Part shown: one piece after another, positions 19,413 through 30,021 of the stretch
Layout of the letters: each line of letters opens with the position of its first letter
Position numbering within the stretch: position 1 is the first letter of the stretch
Source of the DNA: Zea mays
Lineage: Eukaryota; Streptophyta; Magnoliopsida; Poales; Poaceae
Assembly (NCBI RefSeq): GCF_902167145.1
Contig: NC_050098.1
Location: forward strand, 76,858,207 to 76,922,206
Reading direction: 5' to 3'
Length of the DNA: 64,000 bases
Notes under the pieces: generated by a model
What the model was told of the DNA's origin: nothing
Databases searched by the model: none
The model's input: only the letters and a program-made list of their open reading frames with translations
Program-made: the position numbers and the translations under genes

Positions 19413-22400
19413 TGTGGCAGAACCGCCCGAATTGTTCCTGCTTAAGTGTCTAAGTCACGCCTCAGGGGCTGTAACACACTTAAATCGGAATAACCCGTCA
19501 GTTCCTCAGATCTAGTCTGATAAAGCCACTTAACCAGGATCAAATACCACATACTCACTCGAAGGTGAGTCACAGAAGAAATTCAATAAAACAGGAATTC
19601 CCAAATTAAAGTACTGAATTATTACATAAATCAGAGTTTTTCAAGTAGATGGTAAAAGTTCATAAAATAAGATGCAGCGGATAATCGATGTCGTCGATAG
19701 CGAGGGAATGGGCAAGGCGTAGCCCACTACTCCTCGTGCTCCTCTCCTGTCGGAGCAGCATCCCACTCGACCGTCCAACCCGATGGTAGGGTGGTAGGCC
19801 AAGTCACACCATCAACCATATCCTGAAGCGTACCTGCAAAAATTATGCCACAAGCAAGGCTGAGTATACTAATACTCAGCTAGACTTACCCGGTGTGAGG
19901 AAACTACTCCTCTACCTCTAGACCATGCAGCTGTTTGGCTGAGGGGTTTGGTTTGTCAAAAGCACTAGCTGAGTCTAAAATCAAATTTTAACTTTTCAAT
20001 TTCTAGTATCATTATCTTAGCTAAGTGTGCTCCTTCTAAGCATACATGGTAGCAAGCATTTAATACAATCAACAAATTAACTCGTGTAACCTCATTTCAC
20101 TTTTTACTCAATGTAGTACAAGGGGTCAAGCAGTCTCATTAGCTGCGAGAAGCAGACGATTCAAATCGAGTTTTTATCCTTGCAAGGTAAACCTAAACAC
20201 ACGACATGTCAGGGTACTCCAACCCCATACATGTCAACCGTCCCCATCGATTCCCCGTTCGCGTCCAGGCCTCACCGCCTTGGCATACAATGCTCCACTG
20301 ACCCCAGCTGCCGCCGTGCAGTGACCGCACTTGTACCCACCATAACTAGCATGGGAGGCCCAGTCTCAGGTCACGTGAGGGATAAAGTCCGCTCCCGGCT
20401 TCACTCAGGTACTAGGTTTACCGGTTACCATATTTCCCGACATGTGCTTAGTACGTTCAAAAGCTTGACTCAGGTATCCACACATTAATCCTTAATTCCT
20501 TTTTCCCGTCTCATGGACAAGGCATCCTCCCTGGATCCAAGTCCATAGACTAACATAGATCCCGTTATCAAGATGAATACAATCAATTCCTGACCTCGCG
20601 CGAGTGCTAGAAATATCACTCGACTTCTACCGAGATCCTGATTAGCAAAGCAGCTACTCGACCTAGCATACTAGTATCCATCTCAAAAAGGAATCCTAAG
20701 TTCATGCAACTAGAGGTTTCAAGCAACTCCTACACTTAAGTGAACATTACAATCCTATAAGCATTAAGTGTAGTAAAGTAGCATATAATAGTACGGTTAT
20801 GCATAAAACGGGGCTGGCCTTCAATAGCTAGGGCTGCGGGGAGATCCTCGATGGCAACCTCGGGAGCTTACTCCTGGTCTTCCTCTTGGACAGTTCCTTG
20901 CTCGGGGATGAGCATGTACTCTCCATCAGTGAGATTACAATCTAATGAATGCAATGAGTAAGATACATGCATGATATGATATGTGCTTTAGCAATTAAAC
21001 TTTGATGGTGAATGATCCACTTAATTCAGATAGAGTTTAATCTTGCTACTGAAGATTTTTGGTGGTATAGTTAGTATTTTAGATCACACTCAGTTAAACT
21101 AAGTGGTAAGTCCATTTTGGTGTTCCACTGAATTCTTTTTAAAGCCTTAGTGAGAATTTGTCAAGATTTCAAGTTGAACTTATTGGGGCGAGGTTTATCT
21201 TTCATTTCTTTCCCTTTATTTCTTTTATGTTTTTAAAGTGGGTTTGAACTACAAGTTGTCTTAATAAATTTCCAAAATTTATGTAAACATTACAGTGGCT
21301 TCTTACTGGTGTATAATTCGCTGTCCTAAAATTTGGGGCTTAAAGAGTGGATAGTTCTCTCTGGACAAAATTATCAAATATTAGGGCAGAAGGGGTGCTT
21401 TGAACAACACCTATCATTTAACAGTAGGTTATTCTCTAAGACTTATTTTTACTGGCATTTAGATGTTACAACATGACTTTGCACAAATTTCTAGCCATTA
21501 ATACTTATTAGTTATTTTGCTATGATTTTCTAAAGTTTCTAGCCAAAGGGGTGCTTTCTACTACCACTATATTTGAAAAATATCAAACAATAGATTTCTG
21601 ATTTTTCCTAGCTTCTTCTTTGTGCAAGAGCAATCATTCTGAAGTTTGGCATCTTTTTGCTTAAGGGAACGGGTGGTAGGAATTATTTGGATTAAATGGC
21701 CTTTTTCATGAAGTCCATTGGATTTTTATTAACAATTTTGGATTTGTTTTTATAATTCCAATAATTGTTTTCTAGTTGGAATAATGCTAAAATAAACATT
21801 TCACTTTAATTTTGTTCTGGACTAGAGGTCCCTTTATTTTTCCTAGGTTCTCTGTTACTTAAGTAGGCTAGTAAAAATAATTGCACTCATTGTTCACTAT
21901 TTTCTAATGCCTTTCTGATTTTCCTAAGTTTTGGGCAAAAATGTCTTTTAATGGATATCCCTACTAAATTTTTCAATACTGGGGTTCTCACTATTTTTAA
22001 ACAGTGTTTAAATGGGGTTTGAACATCTACAAATTTTCTTAGGTTCAGCACAGAAGCATAACTAATTTTCTTTAATTTAATACGGTTTGGTCAGTTTCTG
22101 TATTTAATTCCAAACTATAAAATTTAGAACAGAAAGCATGGGATTCAGTATTTTTAATTGGTAGTCCATAATATTTAGAATCCAGCAAAATTGGCTTGAC
22201 AATTTTTGGTTAAGTATTTCTCAAGTTATGAATTTCCTAAGTTCTCTATTCATTAAAAAGATTAAACAGAAATGATTAAATGGGAAACGACTTTGCATCG
22301 GGGTCCCTGGCGGGTGTTTTTAAGTTTCCTTACAAACTAGTCCTTGGGCTACTATTCAAATGTGTCGCTGACAGTTCATAAAACCCCCTGGGGTTCCTCT

Positions 22401-23855
22401 AAACCTAACCCGAGGTCCTTCCCCCAATTTAAACAGTACCCGCGGGGGAGGAAAGGGCGAAGGGGCTTACCGGTGGTGGGACTGCTCCGGTGAGGTGGCC
22501 GAGGTTGTAGAGGAGGTCCTGAGGGTCACGACGATGTGCGGGTCGCCGTCGGGGATGGTCGGAGTCGGCCGGTCCACGTGCGCAGGCGAGGGAGCTCATC
22601 GGCGGCGAGGAGTCCGGCCTATCCAGGGCAGACCAATCAAATGGGTCAGAGAGCTTCACCAAGGATCAGGAGGGTGTGTGCGCGAGGAATTGAAGAACGG
22701 CTCACCGGATTGCTCGGTCTACGCGCGTAGGCGAGCGACCGAAGTCCGGCGAGGACGATCTTGGCTTTCCGGTGAAGTTCTACCAGGTCCGAGAGCTTTT
22801 GAAGCTTCACAAGCTCTTGGTGAAGCTATCCGAGCGGCTGGCGCGGCTTGGAAGCGACCGGAGTGGGCTGGCCACGGTGGCCGAGGCTCGGGTGGCAATG
22901 GCGGGCGGAAGAGAGCTCGCCAGAGCTAAGGAGGGGCATCTGGCTAGCAAAGGTGAGCACGGGGTGAGGTGAGGCGTGCCCGGGGAGGCTTTATAGGCGC
23001 GGGCGGGCACGACCGAGGCGGGGCTCTGACAAGTGCTCGGGGCGTGCGCGGGCGAACGCCAATGCGTGCTCTCGCGCCTGGCACGGCGTCGAGCACGAGG
23101 CAGCGCAGAGAGAGGTCGAGTTCAAGCGCGGATTGACTCCAAATCTTTGAGATTATGACCATGATCCCATTGAGAGATCTCTTCCTCTGACATTCCTTTG
23201 TCGTTTGTGTGTGGCGGCTTGTAGGTTTTGCTGACTGGATCAAGAGATAGAGAGGGGAGAAATCGGGTTTGTCTCACTGCCGCGCACAGAGAGAAGATCG
23301 CGGGTTTGACGTGTCCAAGGCACGCGTCCCGAAGCCATCTTCTGATATGAGGTAGAGGGGTTAGTTAGGCACAATTTTGTCAATGGGGTCATTAAGAATT
23401 GAGCTAGGGATCAAGGTGAACACGCTCGGCCTTTGGCTCAAGGGCTGAAATTTAGAATTCTGAATTTCAGAAATCCCTATTGAACCCTCACTTGAGAAGC
23501 TTGTTTGGAGTTTTTATTTAACTATTTTGGCCAAGCTTCCATAATATTTACTATAGCTTATTTAGTATACTTCAATGTTCATAATTGGCCAAGGCCATGA
23601 TTTTATATTTTTCATGGTCCTTTACCCCTTTCTTTTATTTCTACTTAATTAGCTCAATTAGGGTTAGTATTAGGGTTTCAACACTCTTTCCTTTTTGAAA
23701 ATCTTATTTGTTTGGAACATGACTCTTTAGATACATACTTAGTAGATCCTTTCTTCTTAAGTTAATTTGATGCTTCATGCTTAATTTGGTTCACATGAAA
23801 TGTTAATTCTTGGGTTAGCACTGAGAGAAACCCTAGGTGACACTAGGGTGTCACA
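19413..23855 (-). repeat. Element C 3' LTR (left), 4443 bp
   Basis: On the plus strand it starts TGTGGCAGAAC and ends GGGTGTCACA. It keeps a TATA motif (22989-22997), a GC-rich leader block (22440-22990) and a donor-like GGTAAGC (minus, 22465-22471). It lacks a 231-bp segment present in the right LTR at 32323-32553. No genes are supported; the small ORFs in the GC-rich block are compositional. Confidence 0.95.
22989..22997 (-). promoter_or_regulatory. TATA box of element C (3' LTR copy only)
   Basis: The minus strand reads CCTATAAAG. The equivalent region is deleted from the 5' LTR. A related LTR (48321-48328) has the same motif at the same distance from a GGTAAG donor-like site. Confidence 0.65.
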
Positions 23856-24104
23856 GCCTTCCCCACTTAAAGGAATCTCATCCCGAGATTTGGGTCAGAG
23901 TCCTTCCGGGGTTAAGCGAAGGGTGAGACTCACAGAAAGTGGGTGTTCTATTATTAGGGTAAACTACTCTTTGAATGTCATCGATCCTCTTTGCAACTTT
24001 AGAAGGAAGTCCTTTTAAATTTTGTTTCATAATTACTTCATTCTGATTTAAGATTATATTTCTGAAATTTAGATTCGAAGGGCTGGAGGAGGGGTTGGGC
24101 ATGA
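23856..24104 (-). other. Element C 3' untranslated stretch and polypurine tract
   Basis: About 250 bases between the pol stop and the 3' LTR. The minus-strand tract AAGTGGGGAAGGC touches the LTR start (23856-23868). No ORF. Confidence 0.7.
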
Positions 24105-27100
24105 TTACATACCAATTTCCTTAGGTAGGCAATCGGGGAAGTTGGATCGCAAGAATTCCTCAGTCTCCCAAGTAGCCTCTTCTTCTGAGTGATTACTCCA
24201 CTGGACCTTATACATCTTGATCGATTTAGCCCGAGTTGATCTTTCCTTGCAATCCAGAATCTTGGAAGGGTACTCTTGGTACGATAGATATGGCTCTATC
24301 TCCAATTCTGGCTCTGCTATGATCTCGGTCGACAATCGAACACACTTCTTCAGCTGAGATACATGGAACACATCGTGGATGGTAGACATTTTTGAAGGTA
24401 ACTTCAATTTGTATGCCATGGGTCTACATGCTTCTATGATCTCATAAGGTGCAATATAACGAGGGGCTAGCTTGCCTTTGATTCCAAACCTCTGCACTCC
24501 CTTGGTGGGTGATACCTTCAAATACATGAAATCTCCCACCTTGAACTGGAGAGGTTTCCTTCTCTTGTCATGGTAACTTTTCTGCCTAGCCTAAGCAGCT
24601 TCTAGATTTTTCCTGATTAGTTTGACCTTCCGTTCGGCTTCGGTCACTAAGTCAAGTCCGAAAACTTCTCTTTCTCCATGATGAGACCAATTGAGTGGTG
24701 TTCTACACCTTCTTCCATAGAGAGCTTCGAAAGGTGCCATCCTTAGGCTGGATTGATAACTGTTGTTATAAGCAAACTCTGCCAAGGAGAGGTGCTTATC
24801 CCAGTTCTTGCCACAATCGATTGCACAAGCCCTCTGCATATCTTCAAGAATTTGATTCACCCTCTCAGTCTGGCCATCAGTTTGTGGGTGGTAAGCTGAA
24901 CTTCTGATTAGCTTGGTTCCCAAAGACTCCTGCAGTTGTTCCCAAAATCTGGCAACAAATTGGGCTCCTCAGTCAGAAACAATGGTCCGAGGCAATCCGT
25001 GCAAACACACGATCCGGTCAATGTACAACTCTGCATACTTTTGAGCCTTATCAGTGGTGTGCACAGGGAGAAAATGTGCCACTTTCGTCAGTCGGTCCAC
25101 AATAACCCAAATCGAGTCATGATGACGAGAGGTGTTGGGCAGACCCACGATGAAATCCATGCTGATGTCATCCCATTTCCACGAAGGTATAGACAGGGGT
25201 TGCAAAGCTTCAGCTGATTTCAAGTGGCTTGCCTTTATCCTCTGATCGGTGTCACATTCTGATACATATTGGGCTATCTCCCTCTTCATTCTGGTCCACC
25301 AATTCAAGGGCTTCAGGTCATGGTACATTTTGGTGCTTCCTGGATGCATAGAGAATTTGGAGAGATGGGCCTCATCCAAGATTTTCTTCTTGATATCCTT
25401 GTTCTTGGGAACCACCAATCTGATTTCAAACCATAATATACCCTTTCCATCTTGGCGGAAACACTTATACGTCTCGGTCTTCTGATGAAGATTCTCCTTG
25501 ATAATTTGCACTCCCTTGTCACTGAGCTGGGCCATGATGATCTGGTCTTGCAAAGCTGGCTCGACGGAAATGTGAGACAAAGCACCAGAAGGAATCACTT
25601 CAATCTACATCTTGCTCAACTCATCACACAAGGTGTTAATATGAGAATCCATCACAACACAGTTGCACTGCAACTTCTGACTCAAGGCATCTGCTACCAC
25701 ATTGGCTTTTCCTGAGTGATAATGTACCTCCAGGTCATAGTCCTTGATCAACTCTAGCCATCTTCTTTGCCTCATGTTGAGATCAGCCTGAGTTAAGATA
25801 TACTTAAGGCTCTTATGATCAGTGAAGATGTTGCAGTGGGTTTCCATCAAATAGTGCCTCCACATTTTTAATGCATGAACCACTGCTGCCAACTCTAGGT
25901 CATGAGTGGGATAGTTCTGCTCATGAGGCCTGAGTGCTCTTGAGGCATAAGCAATGACTCAGTTGTCTTGCATCAAGACACAACATAGTCCAGTGCCAGA
26001 GGCATCACAATACACATCAAAATGCTTGCTGCTATCGGGTTGCGCTAACACCGGTGGTGTGGTCAGATGTTGCCTCAAAGCATGGAAGGCATCTTCGCAC
26101 TTATGACCCCAAACAAACTTGGCTTCTTTCTTTAACAGCTCAGTTATGGGCTTCGCAATTCGAGAGAAATCTGGAATGAATCTTTGGTAATAACCTGCTA
26201 ATCCCAGAAAACTCCGAATCTGGCGGACAGTCGTTGGTGGCTTCCAGTTCATCACTTCTTGCACCTTATCAGGATCAACAACTATTTCTGACTGAGAGAT
26301 AGTGTGACCCAAGAATTTGATCTTCTTTAGCCAAAAATCACATTTTGACAACTTGGCATAAAGGTGGTGCTCTCGCAAACGCTGAAGCACTACATGCAAA
26401 TGCCCGGCATGTTCTTCTTCGTTCTTCGAGTACACCAAGATATCATTGACGAAAACCACTACAAATTTGTCCAATTCGGGCATGAAAACAGAATTCATCA
26501 GATACATGAAATATGCTGCTGCATTAGTCAGCCCGAAAGACATCACCAAGAATTCATATATCCCATTTCTGGTTGAGAAAGCCGTCTTTGGAATATCGCA
26601 TGCTCGTATCTTGATCTGATGGTAGCCGGAGCGAAGGTCTATCTTGGAAAACACTTTGGCTCCGACCAACTGGTCAAAAAGAACATCAATATGAGGCAAA
26701 GGATACTTGTTCTTGATAGTCACCACATTAAGTGGGCGGTAATCTATAAACAGCCTCAGACTTTCATCTTTATTCTTTACAAATAGGGCTGGACATCCCC
26801 AAGGCGAAGTACTTGGGCGAATAAAACCTTTGTCCAGCAACTCCTATAATTGCTTCTTCAATTCTGCCAACTCAGCGGGTGGCATCCGATAAGGCCTCCT
26901 GGAAATTGGTGTCGTTTCCGGTTGCAACTCGATGGCGAATTCAATATCTCGGTCTGGTGGCATTCCTGGCAATTCATTAGGAAAGACATCTGCATACTCA
27001 CAGACCATTGGAATCTTTTTCAAAGGTAACTCCGTCATAGAGAAAGCACATGACTCAGTACAACCTTTACTGGGCAGAATTAAGGTGAAGTTCCCACAGA

Positions 27101-27540
27101 ACAGGAAATTGATTTCCACGATACGGTTGGCTACATCAAGCACTACTTGGTGCAGGGTCATCCAATTAGCTCCTAGAATAATGTCCACATTTTCCAAACC
27201 CAGAACAAGAAGGGTGGTTTTGACAATGTGGCTTCCCAGTTGAATAGGCACACTTTGGTTTAATTGATTAGTTGCAATTTTACCCCCAGGTGTGGCTATC
27301 ATAAATGACCCTTTTGAGTGATAGAAAGGCAGTTGACATTTAGCACTAAACTTTTGGCTAATGAAACTATGAGATGCACCAGAATCAAACAGAATTAAAG
27401 TAGGTTGATTATAAACTGAAAAGGTACCAGTCATGATGGGAGCTCCCTTAGGTACTTCCTCCAGAGTAGTGAAGTTGAGCTTCCCTTGCCTGACTTGTAT
27501 CTTCTGCTTTCTTCCCTTGTCTTGATTTGGTGCTGGCATC
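24105..27540 (-). pseudogene. Element C pol (protease, RT, RNase H, integrase, chromodomain), broken
   Basis: Minus-strand pol, one frame throughout, ending at 24105. Protease keeps Asp-Ser-Gly (27378-27386). The RT catalytic box reads FVND at 26442-26453, where the family has F-[IV]-D-D, so one metal-binding Asp is Asn. RNase H (about 25650-26050), integrase zinc region and core (about 24700-25450) and a C-terminal chromodomain (about 24110-24330) are all recognisable. In-frame stops lie at 26844 (TAG), 25959 (TGA), 25605 (TAG), 24969 (TGA, within the integrase core) and 24591 (TAG). The domain order is that of chromoviruses. The copy cannot make active enzyme. Confidence 0.88.
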
Positions 27541-28524
27541 TGCCTCTGCTGATTTCTAGGGCAATTCTTGGCATAGTGGCCCACATTGCCACAAGTAATG
27601 CACTTGTTCCCATTGCCCTGGCGGAACTATTGCTGCTGCGGAGGCTGATTGTTCCTTGGAGCGGGAGCTGGAAAACGAGTGGGTGCCGGCTGCTGCTGCT
27701 GAGGTGGCCTGATCACTCATCTGCCTGCCTGCTGCTGAAATCCCCTGCTTTGATTGTGAGAAACAATCCTGAACCTCTAGGCCTGAGCAAATGGTGCTGC
27801 CATTGGTGCCTTTCTCTTCTTCTCTGCCCGGTGAGCTACAATACAGTCCTCCTGGGAGATGGCCAGGTTGACCAACTCATTGAAGCTATCTGTCCGGGCA
27901 GTGTTAAGACGTTCCCGCAGCTTGGTGTTGAGACCCCTGCGGAAGTGGTCTCTCTTCTTCTCATCGGAATCTGCATGGTAACCTGCATGATAACCACTTT
28001 TCCTGAGCGTACTACAATACCGTGCGGGTTCCTTGATTAAGTGCTAGAAACTCATTCAGCTTGCGATCGAGAATTCCGGCTGGAATGTGGTGCCCTCTGA
28101 AAGCATTCTTGAATTCCTCCCAAGACACCTCATGATCAGCGGGGAGCATAGCACGGAAGTGGTCCCACCAAGTCCGAGCAGGGCCGCGAAGCTGCTGCGC
28201 GGCGAAGCGAGCCTTGGTATCATCAAAGCAGTCTCCCGTGAGGAGGGGCAACTTGGACTCAACAACGCGGAGCCACAGGTCGGCGTCCAACGAATCCTCT
28301 GCCTTGGTGAACATGGGTGGCTGCATGCTCAGGAATTCTTGGTAGGTCGCCGCTGCCGGAGGTTGCTGTTGCTGGCCTCCACCATGCTGCTGAGGGTGGG
28401 GCTGGCGCTGCAAGAGCTGTCGTAGAATCTCATTCTGCTGGGCCATCAGCTCCTGCACTGTGGGAGCTGGAGGAGGTGGTGGGGGAACCTGCTCGTTATG
28501 CCCCCGACGCTGCCTAGCTGCCAT
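27541..28524 (-). pseudogene. Element C gag, broken
   Basis: Minus-strand gag from the ATG at 28524. The N-terminal part is Pro/Gln-rich, then a capsid region includes a TWWDHF motif (about 28155-28170). The first frame stops at 28012. A frameshift near 27985-28005 moves to the pol frame, which carries further stops at 27777, 27717 and 27627. A CCHC zinc knuckle (CITCGNVGHYAKNC) is at 27561-27602. The ATG directly follows CTATTTTTAG, a splice-acceptor-like context. It would have encoded the particle protein. Confidence 0.85.
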
Positions 28525-28780
28525 CTAAAAATAGAGATTTTCGCCATTGTTATCCCGACTCACAATTTCAAACGACAAGCTATTATCCCATATGGAAAGA
28601 AAATGCCATAATCATAATATTAGGTTCGAAATGAAGATAACAGGGTTACAACATCCGACAGATTTTGAAAGTTCACAAGGGTTACATCAATTAGGGGAAG
28701 TACCCATAAGCCTAATCCAAAATCTGACATTAACTAAGCTCGCATAGGTTTCTATCTGCCTAAAGCGTCAAAGTGACTGA
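28525..28780 (-). other. Element C leader between accessory ORF and gag
   Basis: About 256 bases, AT-rich, with no ORF. It ends on the minus strand with CTCTATTTTTAG directly before the gag ATG. Confidence 0.5.
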
Positions 28781-29655
28781 TTAACCCTGAGTGGTGGAAG
28801 CGACACTGGATGCGGGTGAAGGGGGCATCGCGGAGGTAGTCCCATTGGCACCAGTGGCTGGTCCTATCTCCTCGGGAGCCTCTTCTCCCTCGCTTCCGGC
28901 CTCATTGGCCTCCATTTCCAAGTGGTGCATGTCCAGGTGGTCATTAGCTTCTTCAAGTTCCCGCTGCACATCGTGGAGCTGGTTCTCCAAGACATCAATA
29001 GTGTTGTCTCGGATCTCCACCTGCTGCTCCAAGGTGGTGATACGCTGGCTCAGCCTTTCCACCTGCAAATCCTTCTCCACCAACTCAGAGGATAAGTCGA
29101 CCACAAAGTCTTCTCGGCTGTCAAGGGTGAGCTTGGTGGTTTGAGCGATGTTAGCAAGGTGTGCCATAGCGTCGCTCTGCAGGGCCTGAAGGCGGTACAA
29201 CGCACTCATGCACTGAACAGTGACCCTCCCAACCAAGTCAGGATACATTGCCCACACATCTTTTACATGGCTCATACGGTTACACCACATGGGGTCATCC
29301 TTTTTCTCAGCAGGAAGAGTCCCAAGGGGTGCATCACCATCTCTAGGGGATGGTAGCCACAGAAAGTTGTCAGAGTCTTCATGGCTGCTGCTTCAGTGGT
29401 GCCGTCCGTCCTGAATCCAATTGTCTCGGAGTCAAGAGAACGCCAACCTGGCTGAAGGGGATGAGCCTCCAAAGTCAGCCAGACTCGGCAACGAGGTACC
29501 CGATGCTCCTCATACAACTACACCGTGTACAAAGGGGGCGTAGGGTAACCGGCAGAGTTAAGCACTTCCCACAAGATGGAAGGAAAGCCATCGTGAGAAA
29601 GGAAGTCAGAGCTAAAACGAGTGTCTCCTCCACTGGCGGGGGTGGGTGAATTCAT
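28781..29655 (-). pseudogene. Element C 5' accessory ORF with coiled coil
   Basis: Minus-strand ORF upstream of gag, from the ATG at 29655 to the stop at 28781, about 290 codons. It has one in-frame TAG near 29518 and a frameshift near 29290-29370. The first half has a short helix, then a strand-rich part with Val/Arg/Leu/Tyr, then a helix with TEAAAMKTL (about 29375-29400). The second half is a long coiled coil with Leu heptads (about 28900-29110) and an acidic tail. The ATG follows CCTTCCGCAG. The same position, strand, helical motif (T-E-A-A) and coiled coil are seen in element A. I know no assigned function. A dsRNA-binding-like fold is a hypothesis from residue pattern only. Confidence 0.6.
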
Positions 29656-30007
29656 CTGCGGAAGGGTATCAAAGGTAAAGATTATGGTGGAAGGAAGAAA
29701 AATAAAAAGCCTGGATGGTTTTGAAAGGAAGCGGGTTAGCTCAAGTTTTTATAATGCATGCATGCTGAAATCAACGTCTCCTCTCCGAATGCAATAGAAA
29801 AAAGGGGGGGCTCCTAGGGCACCCTTCAAAAGTTAAGGATTGGCCCACAGGGCCTACTTACTTAGCCACCTATTTCCCCTCTATTCCTAAGGCCTTTCGT
29901 CCTAGGTCTAGCGGTCTAGTCCTGACGATTCTTAGCAATTTCTAATCAAGTTTTAGATTTTGAAATTTGGTATTCATGGTTTATTGTCCTTCTCTGTGGT
30001 GGTATTT
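29656..30007 (-). other. Element C 5' leader
   Basis: About 350 bases between the primer site and the accessory ORF. No ORF seen. Confidence 0.55.
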
Positions 30008-30019
30008 GCTCTGATACCA
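30008..30019 (-). other. Element C primer-binding site (tRNA-iMet)
   Basis: The minus strand reads TGGTATCAGAGC two bases inside the 5' LTR. Confidence 0.9.
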
Positions 30020-30021
30020 GC

